This document shows, piece after piece, positions 14,408-23,026 of a stretch of 57,255 nt of DNA (its first letter is position 1; every line of letters starts with the position of its first letter). Source of the stretch: Macrococcus bovicus (GTDB lineage Bacteria; Bacillota; Bacilli; Staphylococcales; Staphylococcaceae); contig NZ_SCWF01000013.1 of the NCBI RefSeq assembly GCF_004359575.1, forward strand, positions 1 through 57,255, written 5' to 3'. The position numbers were made by a program, and so were the translations under genes. The notes below the pieces were generated by a model that was not told where the DNA came from, made no database searches, and saw nothing but the letters and a program-made list of their open reading frames with translations.

Positions 14408-16999
14408 ATGAGCAAGTTTATTTATGCGTTTGAAGAAGGTCAGCAGTCAATGAAAGACTTATTAGGAGGAAAGGGTGCTAACTTATCAGAAATGATGCGA
14501 CTGGGTCTGCCGGTTCCTAACGGCTTCACCATCACGACTGAAGCATGTATCCAGTACCTTCAGAATGGTGGCTTATCTGATGAAGTGAAAGCTGAACTTG
14601 AAGAACAGCTGCAAGCGCTGTATAAAAAGACAGGTAAAGAATTCTCTGCTGATTCTCTTCTCTTAGTCTCTGTTCGTAGCGGCGCTAAAATCTCTATGCC
14701 AGGGATGATGGATACCATTCTCAACTTAGGACTGAATGACGAAAACGTCGAAAAACTTGCGAATAATACGAATGATGCACGTTTTGCCTACGACTGCTAC
14801 CGTCGTCTCTTACAGATGTTCGGTCAGGTTGTTTATGAAATTCCGATGCATGCATTTGAGTCTTATTTCAATGACTTCAAGAAGCAGAAAGGGTATGTGT
14901 CAGATGCAGATATTCCTGCTGAAGATTTACAACAGATCTGTGAGCGTTTCAAAGAGGTGTATATGGAAGAGGTCTACAAACCTTTCCCGCAGGAGCCGCT
15001 TGAACAGTTGAACGAAGCGATTGAAGCGGTCTTCAAGTCATGGAATAATGACCGTGCCCGCATCTATCGTGAACTCAATGAGATTCCGCACGATATCGGG
15101 ACTGCGGTTAATGTTCAGGAAATGGTCTTCGGTAACAGCGGCGAGAAATCAGGGACAGGTGTTGCCTTCACACGTAATCCGTCGACGGGTGAGAACAAGC
15201 TGTACGGTGAATACTTACTGAATGCACAAGGTGAGGATGTTGTAGCAGGTATCCGTACACCGAAAGAAATAGAGACATTGAATACACAGATGCCCGCTGT
15301 TTATCAGGCATTCGTGGATGTCACGCATAAGCTGGAAGAACATTATCATGATATGCAGGATATCGAATTCACGATTGAAGACGAGAAACTCTTCATCCTC
15401 CAGACGCGTAATGGTAAACGTACGGCTAAAGCGGCTATGAAGATTGCGGTTGATATGGTTGAAGAAGGTGTACTCTCTAAAGAGGAAGCCATTTCAAAAG
15501 TAGAATCTAAATCAATCGATCAGCTTCTGCATCCGGCATTTGATGCAAAAGCACTGGAAGAAGCAGAAGTGATCTCTCATATCGGTCTGCCGGCAAGTCC
15601 GGGTGCAGCGACAGGTCAAGTGGTCTTCTCAGCAGCGGAGGCAAAAGCGCAGGCTGAAGCAGGCGAGAAAGTCATCTTAGTGCGTCCGGAAACCTCGCCT
15701 GAAGATATCGAAGGAATGATTGCCAGTGAAGCCATCGTGACGACGCACGGCGGTATGACATCTCATGCGGCTGTAGTGGCACGTGGTATGGGTAAATGCT
15801 GTGTGACAGGCTGTTCAGACCTTGATATCGATACGAAGAATAAAACAGTGAAGTTTCCGGGTGGAGAACTGGCTGAAGGCGATATCATCTCAGTGGATGG
15901 TTCGACAGGTCATATCTACCACGGCGAAGTGCAGACGACAAATGCTGAACACAGTGCAGAATTCGAACAGTTCATGACTTGGACGGATGAAGTTGCGCGT
16001 CTTAAAGTCCGCATGAATGCTGAGACAGAACAGGATATCGCTGCTGGTTACGAATTCGCGGCAGTCGGTATCGGCCTTGTCCGTACGGAGCATATGTTCT
16101 TCGGTGAGGAACGCCTCATTCAGATGCGCCGCTTCATCATCGCGTCTAATCACGAAGAGCGCGTGGCAGCGCTTGATGAACTGAAGAAGTATCAGGCAGG
16201 AGACTTCGAGAAAATCTTCCGTCTGTCAGGTGAAAGACCGACGATTGTTCGCCTGTTAGATCCACCCTTGCACGAGTTTGTACCTAGAGAACGTGAAGAA
16301 GTAGAAGCGGTAGCTGGTCAGCTCGGATTATCTGTTGAGAAATTGGAACGTCGTATTTTAGAGCTGCAGGAAGTGAACCCGATGCTCGGCCACCGGGGCT
16401 GTCGCCTGGCCATCACTTATCCGGAGCTGTACGAAATGCAAGTAGAGGCAATGATGACAAGTGTCCAGAAATTAAAAGACGAAGGTATCAACTGCCAGCC
16501 TGAAATCATGATTCCGCTTGTCTCAACAATGAAAGAATTCACCAACTTAAAAGCCGTCATCGAGCGTAAAATCAGTGAACTGAACATTACAGTGGATTAC
16601 AAGATCGGTACGATGATTGAAACACCGCGTGCCTGCCTCATCGCAGGTGACTTAGCGCAGGAATGTGACTTCTTCAGTTTCGGTACCAATGACTTAACAC
16701 AGCTGACTTATGGTTTCTCACGTGATGACGCAGGTAAATTCATCAATGACTACATGAATGATGATATTCTCGCAATCGATCCGTTCCAGACTTTAGACGT
16801 TGACGGAATCGGACGCTTGATCAAGATTGCTGTTGAACAGGCGAAGTCAGTTAAACCTGAAATCAAGATTGGTGTCTGCGGAGAACTGGGTGGAGATCCT
16901 AAATCCATCAAATACTTCAATACGCTGGCAATTGACTATGTTTCTTGTTCACCTTACCGTGTGCCAGGTGCTCGTCTTGCTGCTGCTCAGAGCAAATAG
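14408..16999 (+). CDS. ppdK: pyruvate, phosphate dikinase
   Basis: 863 residues, full length for the family. The enzyme interconverts pyruvate + ATP + Pi and PEP + AMP + PPi. Domains in order are the ATP-grasp domain (KGANLSEMMRLGLPVPNGF near the N terminus), the phosphohistidine domain with H453 and regulatory T451 in GGMTSHAAVVARGMG, and the PEP-binding barrel with C824 in IGVCGELGGDP. I chose ATG 14408 (MSKFIYAF), with GAGGTG six bases upstream, over the GTG at 14399, which overlaps that site. It is followed immediately by its regulator and probably shares its transcript. Confidence 0.95.
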   Translation: MSKFIYAFEEGQQSMKDLLGGKGANLSEMMRLGLPVPNGFTITTEACIQYLQNGGLSDEVKAELEEQLQALYKKTGKEFSADSLLLVSVRSGAKISMPGMMDTILNLGLNDENVEKLANNTNDARFAYDCYRRLLQMFGQVVYEIPMHAFESYFNDFKKQKGYVSDADIPAEDLQQICERFKEVYMEEVYKPFPQEPLEQLNEAIEAVFKSWNNDRARIYRELNEIPHDIGTAVNVQEMVFGNSGEKSGTGVAFTRNPSTGENKLYGEYLLNAQGEDVVAGIRTPKEIETLNTQMPAVYQAFVDVTHKLEEHYHDMQDIEFTIEDEKLFILQTRNGKRTAKAAMKIAVDMVEEGVLSKEEAISKVESKSIDQLLHPAFDAKALEEAEVISHIGLPASPGAATGQVVFSAAEAKAQAEAGEKVILVRPETSPEDIEGMIASEAIVTTHGGMTSHAAVVARGMGKCCVTGCSDLDIDTKNKTVKFPGGELAEGDIISVDGSTGHIYHGEVQTTNAEHSAEFEQFMTWTDEVARLKVRMNAETEQDIAAGYEFAAVGIGLVRTEHMFFGEERLIQMRRFIIASNHEERVAALDELKKYQAGDFEKIFRLSGERPTIVRLLDPPLHEFVPREREEVEAVAGQLGLSVEKLERRILELQEVNPMLGHRGCRLAITYPELYEMQVEAMMTSVQKLKDEGINCQPEIMIPLVSTMKEFTNLKAVIERKISELNITVDYKIGTMIETPRACLIAGDLAQECDFFSFGTNDLTQLTYGFSRDDAGKFINDYMNDDILAIDPFQTLDVDGIGRLIKIAVEQAKSVKPEIKIGVCGELGGDPKSIKYFNTLAIDYVSCSPYRVPGARLAAAQSK

Positions 17000-17010
17000 G
17001 AGGGAATCGT

Positions 17011-17814
17011 TTGGACGATTTAAAAATATATGTCATCTCTGATTCGATCGGGGAGACTGCCCAGCGGATGATTCAAGCCACGTTGACGCAGTTCCCTTCC
17101 ATTGAGACGATCGAAATCAAGAAGTTCTCTTTCATCCATGATAAAGACAGCTTCATCAATATTCTCAATCTGGCTAAAAAGAACCGCGCCATCATTGTGA
17201 CGACGATTGTCGATGAAGAGTTCAATGCGTTCGCCAGTGAATTCTGTGAACGTGAAGGTGTCTCTTATATCGATTATATGACGAGTCTGATACATGTCAT
17301 CCAGGAGCATACTGGTCTTGAGCCACTCATGGAACGCGGCGCTTTCCGTAAGCTGGATGACAAGTATTTCAAACGTATCGAGGCGATGGAATACTCAGTC
17401 AAATATGATGATGGCAAGAACTTCACCAATCTGCAGGAAGCGGATGCTGTCATTGTCGGTGTATCCCGTACATCGAAGACGCCGCTCAGCATGTATCTGG
17501 CGAATAAAGGCTACAAGATTGCTAATATACCGCTTGTGCCAGAATCACCCATCCCCGAAGAAGTATACCGTCAGAAAGGTCTGCGTGTCTTCGGTCTGAC
17601 AGCAAGTCCGGATTATATCGCGAATATTCGTACGGAACGTGTGAAAGTGCTCGGGCTGCGTCAGGAATCGAACTACAACAATTTAAAACGAATCAAAGAG
17701 GAACTGAGTTATGCTGAGGAAGTCTTCCAGCGGCTCAATGCAACTGTTATTAATACAGAGTACAAATCAATTGAAGAATCAGCGTTCTATATTGAGAAAT
17801 ACCTCGGAAAATAG
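17011..17814 (+). CDS. PPDK regulatory protein (bifunctional kinase/pyrophosphorylase, DUF299)
   Basis: A 268-residue PDRP/YqfL family protein. Members use ADP to phosphorylate the threonine next to the catalytic histidine of PPDK, turning it off, and use Pi to reverse this. The nucleotide loop GVSRTSKTPLSMYLA (residues ~150-164) and the opening SDSIGETAQRMIQA are diagnostic. The start is TTG 17011, with AGGAGGG overlapping the ppdK stop. A longer frame from 16945 lies inside ppdK and is rejected. The adjacent T451-H453 target in PpdK fits the pairing. Confidence 0.93.
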   Translation: MDDLKIYVISDSIGETAQRMIQATLTQFPSIETIEIKKFSFIHDKDSFINILNLAKKNRAIIVTTIVDEEFNAFASEFCEREGVSYIDYMTSLIHVIQEHTGLEPLMERGAFRKLDDKYFKRIEAMEYSVKYDDGKNFTNLQEADAVIVGVSRTSKTPLSMYLANKGYKIANIPLVPESPIPEEVYRQKGLRVFGLTASPDYIANIRTERVKVLGLRQESNYNNLKRIKEELSYAEEVFQRLNATVINTEYKSIEESAFYIEKYLGK

Positions 17815-17816
17815 TG

Positions 17817-17848
17817 AAACACACTTGACTTGTCAAGTGTGTTTTCTG
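17817..17848 (+). terminator. intrinsic terminator of the ppdK operon
   Basis: AACACACTTGA, loop CTTG, TCAAGTGTGTT, then TTT C TG TTTT. Confidence 0.75.
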
Positions 17849-17971
17849 TTTTACAACAATGTTCATAAAGGTGTTAAATATTAATCAAATTTAAGTGCTT
17901 TAACGCGTTTATTTATTATATAATGTAATTGCTTTCAAGGAAGAAAACATATAGAAGGAGAGGAAGCAACA

Positions 17972-19303
17972 ATGGCAGCACAAACAGAATTAAAAAAAGA
18001 TATCGGCCTATTCCCTGCGCTCGCGCTCGTAATGGGTACTGTTATCGGATCGGGCGTCTTCTTTAAAGTAGCCGCAATCACCGATGTCACACATTCCGTA
18101 GGCTTAACGTTCTTAGTGTGGATTCTCGGTGGTATCATGACCATCTGTGGTGGTCTGACAGCAGCAGAACTTGCCGCAGCAATCCCGCAGACAGGTGGTA
18201 TGACGAAGTACCTTGAATACACATTCGGCGACTTCTGGGGCTTCTTATCAGGCTGGGCACTTGCATTTATCTACTTCCCGGCAAACGTAGCCGCACAGGC
18301 GATTATTTTCTCAACACAGCTGATCAACTTGTTCCATTTAGACAAAGGTTTATTGATTCCGATCGCATTTATCGCAGCATTATCTGTATTACTTATTAAC
18401 TTTATGGGATCAAAAGCAGGCGGTATGTTACAGTCCGTCACACTGGTCATCAAGTTGATCCCACTGGCACTCATCATTATCTTCGGCTTATTACAGCAAG
18501 ATAAAGTCGACTTCTCATTATTTCCGCCGATGGAAAGCGGCAATGGTAGCTTGTTCTCAATCATTGGTACAGGTTTACTGGCAACCATGTTCGCATATGA
18601 CGGCTGGATGCACGTAGGTAACATCGCAGGGGAAATGAAAAACCCTAAGAAAGACTTACCACTTGCAATCTCAATCGGTATCGGCCTTGTCATGGCTATC
18701 TACTTATTAGTAAACGCAGCGTTCATGTTCTCATTACCGATCTCAGCATTAGCAGGTAACGAAAACGCAGCAGCAGACACAGCAATGAAATTATTCGGTG
18801 ACCAAGGTGGTAAATTAATCACAATCGGTATCATGATCTCAATCTATGGTTCAATGAACGGCTATACGATGACAGGTATGCGTGTTCCTTACGCAATGGC
18901 TGAAAACGGTATGCTGCCATTCAGCAGACAGTTCCTGAAATTATCTAAATCAGGTGCACCTTGGTTCAGTGGTATCGTATTATACATCATCGCAATGGCA
19001 ATGGTATTAATGGGTGCATTCGAAACCATCACTAACATGCTGGTCTTCGTTATCTGGTTCTTCTACTGTATGACATTCGTCGCAGTGATGGTACTGAGAA
19101 AGAAACAGCCGAATATGGAACGTCCATACAGAGTACCGCTCTACCCAATCATTCCGCTTATCGCATTAATCTCAGGTCTGTTCGTACTTGCGAATACATT
19201 ATTCACACAACCTGTACTGGCATTAATCGGTATCGGTATTACTTTAATCGGGGTTCCTATCTACTTCTACAAACGTAACCAGAACCGCGCACACGGTATC
19301 TAA
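17972..19303 (+). CDS. APC superfamily amino acid permease (LAT/SteT-like)
   Basis: A 443-residue, ~12-helix transporter. The first helix shows the APC substrate motif GTVIGSGVFFK (residues ~23-33), and ELAAAIPQTGGMTKYLEYTFG follows in TM2-3. The cytosolic end has the RKKQPNMERPYRVPLYP segment typical of LAT-type exchangers such as the serine/threonine exchanger SteT. Codon use is strongly biased to preferred codons, which suggests high expression. It starts at ATG behind GAAGGAGAGG, monocistronic with a strong terminator. Substrate not determined. Confidence 0.88.
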   Translation: MAAQTELKKDIGLFPALALVMGTVIGSGVFFKVAAITDVTHSVGLTFLVWILGGIMTICGGLTAAELAAAIPQTGGMTKYLEYTFGDFWGFLSGWALAFIYFPANVAAQAIIFSTQLINLFHLDKGLLIPIAFIAALSVLLINFMGSKAGGMLQSVTLVIKLIPLALIIIFGLLQQDKVDFSLFPPMESGNGSLFSIIGTGLLATMFAYDGWMHVGNIAGEMKNPKKDLPLAISIGIGLVMAIYLLVNAAFMFSLPISALAGNENAAADTAMKLFGDQGGKLITIGIMISIYGSMNGYTMTGMRVPYAMAENGMLPFSRQFLKLSKSGAPWFSGIVLYIIAMAMVLMGAFETITNMLVFVIWFFYCMTFVAVMVLRKKQPNMERPYRVPLYPIIPLIALISGLFVLANTLFTQPVLALIGIGITLIGVPIYFYKRNQNRAHGI

Positions 19304-19311
19304 TTATATAC

Positions 19312-19347
19312 AAAAAGCGATTAATCTACGGATTAATCGCTTTTTTT
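19312..19347 (+). terminator. intrinsic terminator after the amino acid permease
   Basis: AAAAAGCGATTAATC, loop TACG, GATTAATCGC, then seven T. Confidence 0.92.
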
Positions 19348-19573
19348 GCGCCATATTTGATTGAAGTTAATAAAAGTGACTTTAAGATAGATCGGAATTA
19401 ACCAAGGCAGATTGAATAATTCTATCATTAAGGTTATACATGATAGTTATCAATATTATGGAAGCCTATAGACATTTAGATCATCAGATACATGAATCAG
19501 TGTAATGTAAGGTTTCAATATAAACTGAAAGGGAAAAATGGGTGTGGTTATCTAATATAAAGGGGTGAATGAT
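19348..19573. other. AT-rich intergenic region
   Basis: About 225 bp without a supportable gene. A 21-codon frame at about 19440-19505 has no ribosome site. The acetyltransferase promoter must lie here, but I see no near-consensus pair. Confidence 0.5.
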
Positions 19574-20074
19574 ATGTTTGAGTTTCGCAAGCTGAAACGA
19601 GAGGATGAAGCGGCATTCCTTGATTATTATAATGAATGGCCGGTACCGGATGAGATGGTTCCTTCTTCAACGAATTTCAGTCGTTATGATCATTTTGAGC
19701 AGTTGCTGGAAGGCTTGAACCACCAGGAATCAGGGGATGACTGGGTCAAGAACAGCACTTATTTTTATTTTGATAATGGACGTATTGTCGGCGCAGGGAA
19801 TATCCGTCATTATCTGAACGATGCACTTCTTGAGACAGGGGGACATATCGGATACGGTGTCAGACCCAGTGCCCGGAACAAAGGGTATGCATCAGCCATT
19901 CTTCAGCACTCGCTGCAGTATCTGGAGACGCTAGGTGTTGATAAGGCACTGCTGACTTGTGATGCTGATAACCCTGCATCTGCTAGCGTCATTCTTAAAA
20001 ATAGAGGTATAGAAGCTGAACCTTTCATACAGGCAGACGGGATGAAAGTGCGTCGTTTCTGGATTCATATATAA
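19574..20074 (+). CDS. GNAT family N-acetyltransferase
   Basis: 166 residues. FEFRKLKREDEAAFLDYYNEW at the start and the acetyl-CoA motif YGVRPSARNKGYASAILQHSL (split as YGVRPSARNKG and YASAILQHSL, residues ~99-120) define the fold. CDADNPASASVILKNRGI follows, as in the RimI/RimL-like group. The start is ATG 19574, seven bases after AAAGGGGTG; the in-frame GTG at 19565 overlaps that site and is less likely. Single gene, substrate unknown. Confidence 0.83.
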   Translation: MFEFRKLKREDEAAFLDYYNEWPVPDEMVPSSTNFSRYDHFEQLLEGLNHQESGDDWVKNSTYFYFDNGRIVGAGNIRHYLNDALLETGGHIGYGVRPSARNKGYASAILQHSLQYLETLGVDKALLTCDADNPASASVILKNRGIEAEPFIQADGMKVRRFWIHI

Positions 20075-20107
20075 ATAAACCTCGACATTCTCTGTCGAGG
20101 TTTATTT
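20073..20107. terminator. bidirectional terminator
   Basis: A 15-bp stem of AATAAACCTCGACA and TGTCGAGGTTTATT, with A and T flanks serving both convergent genes. Confidence 0.88.
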
Positions 20108-21180
20108 TACTTCTGTGGACGTCTTCTTGAGAAAAAGATTAATGCTGAACCCAATATTAAAGCAAGGGCGCCCATGAAGACGGGTGAATAAGATGAGATC
20201 TCACCTGTATTAGGTAAGTGAAAAAGTGAATCACTGGATGAGTTTTCATCTAATAACTGAAAATCGTTTTTAGGACGATTATTGATAGCCGTGAGCGAGT
20301 CATTGACTTTTTCTGCAGCATCATGTGCTTTCATTTTGTCAGCATTTATTTTCTCTCTCAGCTTAGAAAGGTTGTCTTTTAATTCAGCAAGCTGGTCATT
20401 CATTATGGCAGACACACGGTTGTTGAAATCATACTGTGACAGACCGCCGAAATCTTTTTCATGAGCCAGATCATTAATCAGACGCTGGCGCTCCTCAGAG
20501 AGCCAGCTGATATCAAAATCAGTATAAGGGGATTGATTTAAATCTACTTTACCACCCATCTGCTCAGTCCAGTTGTTGAGTGAAGAAAGTTGTTTGTGCA
20601 TTAAATCCGTAATCTGTGTTAAGTAACTTTGTTCAGATATTGCTTTGTTATTATATTGCTGTAACAATTTATCTGCTGCTTCTCGGTCAGCGGTATTTAA
20701 CCAGGCGGTATTAATATGCTGGAAGGCTTCGGGATTTTCAGACTGTTTTTTTGCGATGTCCTGAATCTTTTTAGAGTCTGCTGATACTTGCTCAGCTTTT
20801 TGATCGATGTCATCAGCATATAGCGGCGCATCAGATTCAAGTAAGTGATCGACTGTCTGACTGAGTGATGTGTTGTCAGCTGGTTGTGCGCTCTCGAGGT
20901 CTGACGCTTGCTCTGATAAAGGCATTTCAGTTGAAAGGTTAGGTGTTTCTTTAGTAGGAGCTGCAGGTGTCGTCACCTTACTGTCAGGTGATAGGCTTGC
21001 TTTAATGTCGCCTGGCGTCTGGGATTCTTGCTGTTCTATAGATTGCGTCTTAGCTTTTGCAGTGTCAATTAAGTGCTGGATATCATGTGTCTGACTTGCA
21101 TGACCTATGGATGAGCTCATCGTCAAAAGGAGAAGAGTACTAAGACCGGTTTTAGCTACTGCTGATTGAGTGATTTTCAT
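20107..21180 (-). CDS. LPXTG cell-wall-anchored surface protein with duplicated helical repeats
   Basis: 357 residues. A signal peptide (MKITQSAVAKTG, hydrophobic STLLLLT, cleavage likely after GHAS at ~29) is followed by a Ser/Pro/Thr/Glu-rich stretch (~45-115). A helical region contains two related ~53-residue units at 156-208 and 222-274 (W-L-(3)-R near the start, Y/F-(3)-I/V-(5)-QL towards the end). The C terminus is a sortase signal: LPNTG at 322-326, a hydrophobic helix and SRRRPQK. I chose the ATG at 21178-21180, as AAGGTGG lies seven bases before it and only two before the in-frame TTG. The ligand is unknown. No sortase is nearby. Confidence 0.88.
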   Translation of the reverse strand: MKITQSAVAKTGLSTLLLLTMSSSIGHASQTHDIQHLIDTAKAKTQSIEQQESQTPGDIKASLSPDSKVTTPAAPTKETPNLSTEMPLSEQASDLESAQPADNTSLSQTVDHLLESDAPLYADDIDQKAEQVSADSKKIQDIAKKQSENPEAFQHINTAWLNTADREAADKLLQQYNNKAISEQSYLTQITDLMHKQLSSLNNWTEQMGGKVDLNQSPYTDFDISWLSEERQRLINDLAHEKDFGGLSQYDFNNRVSAIMNDQLAELKDNLSKLREKINADKMKAHDAAEKVNDSLTAINNRPKNDFQLLDENSSSDSLFHLPNTGEISSYSPVFMGALALILGSALIFFSRRRPQK

Positions 21181-21186
21181 GGTCAA

Positions 21187-21464
21187 TCCACCTTTAGTAT
21201 ATTAATATATTTTTATTTTACACCGACTGCAATCTTATATCATCATGGTTATCCTGATTTTCAACTATCATTCTATGATTGATTTTCGTTACAGTGATAT
21301 GAAAGTGAACTCCGACTTATCGTGCAGCAAATCGTTATTATATCAAACTGAACAACCGTCAGTCGAACTCTTAAAAGCAGTCATCGATAAGCGGACAGAT
21401 TAAGCAATCTGTCCATTTTTCTGTCTCTGATATTAAACTATGATTGGCGTAGGGAGGGATCACA
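21187..21464. other. intergenic region with a terminator and a short open stretch
   Basis: Upstream DNA of the LPXTG gene and of the NIPSNAP operon. A frame open to TAA at 21401-21403 (ending ELLKAVIDKRTD) runs straight into a terminator: GGACAGATT, loop AAGC, AATCTGTCC, TTTTT, at about 21391-21420. This could be the tail of a decayed gene, but there is no ribosome site and no recognised family. Confidence 0.4.
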
Positions 21465-21836
21465 TTGTTTTACAGAAGAAAATATTATATGGTTAAGGAT
21501 CATTTTGTTGACGCATTTAATCAGCATTTCAATCAGACCAATCTGCCTCACCAGCTTAAAAACGGTGCAAGGCTGGTTGGAAGGTGGATGAATAATAAGG
21601 GTGACGGGACACATGAAATCTTTGCGATTTGGGAATATGATAGTATCAGGTCATATAAAGAAATAGAAGCAGCGGTCAGAAGTGACCCGGCGCATCGCCT
21701 GAAAATTGAGGCTTGGTATGATGAACAAGGCGGGCGACGGAAAATATTTAATGACTATATACTTGAAGTCAGAAATGAAGAACTGATTTCTACTTTGGAG
21801 GATGATGCTTTTGGAAATACTTATCAGACAACTTGA
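21465..21836 (+). CDS. NIPSNAP family protein
   Basis: 123 residues with the ferredoxin-like alpha/beta pattern of NIPSNAP/EthD-type proteins: YRRKYYMVKDHFVDAFNQHF at the start, RLVGRWMN, then HEIFAIWEYDSIRSYKEIE and a C-terminal strand. The family has no assigned reaction; small bacterial members often sit beside acetyltransferases. It starts at TTG 21465 behind AGGGAGGG. It is first of three overlapping genes (with paiA and the glycosylase), so all are probably one transcript. Confidence 0.75.
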   Translation: MFYRRKYYMVKDHFVDAFNQHFNQTNLPHQLKNGARLVGRWMNNKGDGTHEIFAIWEYDSIRSYKEIEAAVRSDPAHRLKIEAWYDEQGGRRKIFNDYILEVRNEELISTLEDDAFGNTYQTT

Positions 21837-22326
21837 CAGCCAGGAGGCCTCAACATTACAAGCAATCAGCATAGAAACATTTAAAGAAACATTCGAAGCG
21901 GATAACTCAGAAGAACAGATGGCGGATTACTTAAGTACGGCTTATGCTCTGGATAAACTGACCGCTGAACTGAATAACAGCCATTCCTATTTTTATTTCG
22001 CAGAGACTAAAGACGGGATTGCGGGCTACCTTAAATTGAATCAGCTGGATGCTCAATCTGAGAAGATGGGCAGCGACGCGCTTGAAATTGAACGGATTTA
22101 CGTGAGATCTTCATGTCATCGGCAGGGGATAGGTCAAGCACTGATGAAGAAAGCGTACGACGTTGCTGTAGACAAAGATAAATCGAAAATCTGGCTGGGC
22201 GTCTGGGAGCATAATCATAAAGCCCGGGCCTTTTATGAGGCGGAAGGTTTCGTTAAGACAGGGGAGCATCTTTTCATGATGGGTGACGACGCGCAGACTG
22301 ATTATATTTATGAGAAGCCGCTATGA
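21811..22326 (+). CDS. paiA: spermine/spermidine N-acetyltransferase, PaiA-like
   Basis: A 171-residue GNAT. It tracks the Bacillus PaiA sequence closely: LQAISIETFKETFEADN, DAQSEKMGSDALEIERIYV, the acetyl-CoA loop HRQGIGQALM, then IWLGVWEHNHKARAFYEAEGF and MGDDAQTD. PaiA acetylates polyamines to limit their toxicity. I chose TTG 21811, nine bases after GGAGG; ATG codons at 21802 and 21805 are too close to that site. It overlaps the end of the NIPSNAP gene and, by ATGA, the start of the next gene. The paired regulator PaiB is not present here. Confidence 0.85.
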   Translation: MEILIRQLDSQEASTLQAISIETFKETFEADNSEEQMADYLSTAYALDKLTAELNNSHSYFYFAETKDGIAGYLKLNQLDAQSEKMGSDALEIERIYVRSSCHRQGIGQALMKKAYDVAVDKDKSKIWLGVWEHNHKARAFYEAEGFVKTGEHLFMMGDDAQTDYIYEKPL

Positions 22327-22964
22327 TATCATCTCGTGAACTCTTTGAATTGATGTACGAAGAGATGGGTCCGCAAGGCTGGTGGCCGGCGGATGATGAA
22401 ATTGAGATGATGATCGGCGCTGTTTTAGTGCAGAATACGAGCTGGACGAATGTTGAGAAATCGCTGGCAAGATTAAAGGATGCAACACAGTTTAATCCGG
22501 AACGTCTGGAAATGCTGTCGTCTGAAGAGATGCAGGAACTGATCAGGCCAAGTGGCTTTTTCAAGAATAAATCCAAGACGCTGAGCGGGTTATTTGATTG
22601 GCTGAAACAGTTTGATTATGACTACGAGAGAATCAATCAGCACTTCGGTCGTTCCTTACGCAGTGAACTGCTGAAACTTCACGGCATCGGACCGGAAACA
22701 GCCGATGTACTGCTGGTCTATCTATTCGGACGAGTTGAGTTTATTCCGGATAGTTATACGAGACGGCTGTACAGGCAGCTGGGTTATGCGAACACAGAAA
22801 GTTATCAGGCATTCAAGAAAGAAGTCAGGATTGATGATTTCACAAATGAAGAAGCAAAAGAATTTCACGGCCTGCTGGATGAATTCGGTAAAAAGTATTT
22901 ATCTACAAAAATGACTGATCATGATCATTTCTTAAAATCATTTTTTAAATTATCAGAAAAATAG
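22323..22964 (+). CDS. HhH-GPD DNA glycosylase (MagIII-like endonuclease III family)
   Basis: 213 residues. MIGAVLVQNTSWTNVEKSL matches the MagIII subgroup, followed by the helix-hairpin-helix LLKLHGIGPETADVLLVYLF and the catalytic Asp in IPDSYTRRLY. The lysine that gives endonuclease III its lyase activity is Glu here (GIGPETAD), and the four-Cys iron-sulfur loop is absent. It is therefore predicted to be a monofunctional glycosylase, probably for alkylated purines. It is translationally coupled to paiA by an ATGA overlap. Confidence 0.85.
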   Translation: MISSRELFELMYEEMGPQGWWPADDEIEMMIGAVLVQNTSWTNVEKSLARLKDATQFNPERLEMLSSEEMQELIRPSGFFKNKSKTLSGLFDWLKQFDYDYERINQHFGRSLRSELLKLHGIGPETADVLLVYLFGRVEFIPDSYTRRLYRQLGYANTESYQAFKKEVRIDDFTNEEAKEFHGLLDEFGKKYLSTKMTDHDHFLKSFFKLSEK

Positions 22965-23026
22965 ATTTTACATTTAATGCATAATTATAGTATTCTTTAC
23001 GTAACTAAAGAAAAGAAGGTGAAAAA

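Noticed and set aside
19440-19505. 21-codon frame in the spacer before the GNAT gene
   Set aside because: No start signals and too short to support.
21245-21403. Short frame ending ELLKAVIDKRTD before a terminator
   Set aside because: There is no ribosome site and I do not recognise the peptide. It may be a gene tail but cannot be supported as a gene.
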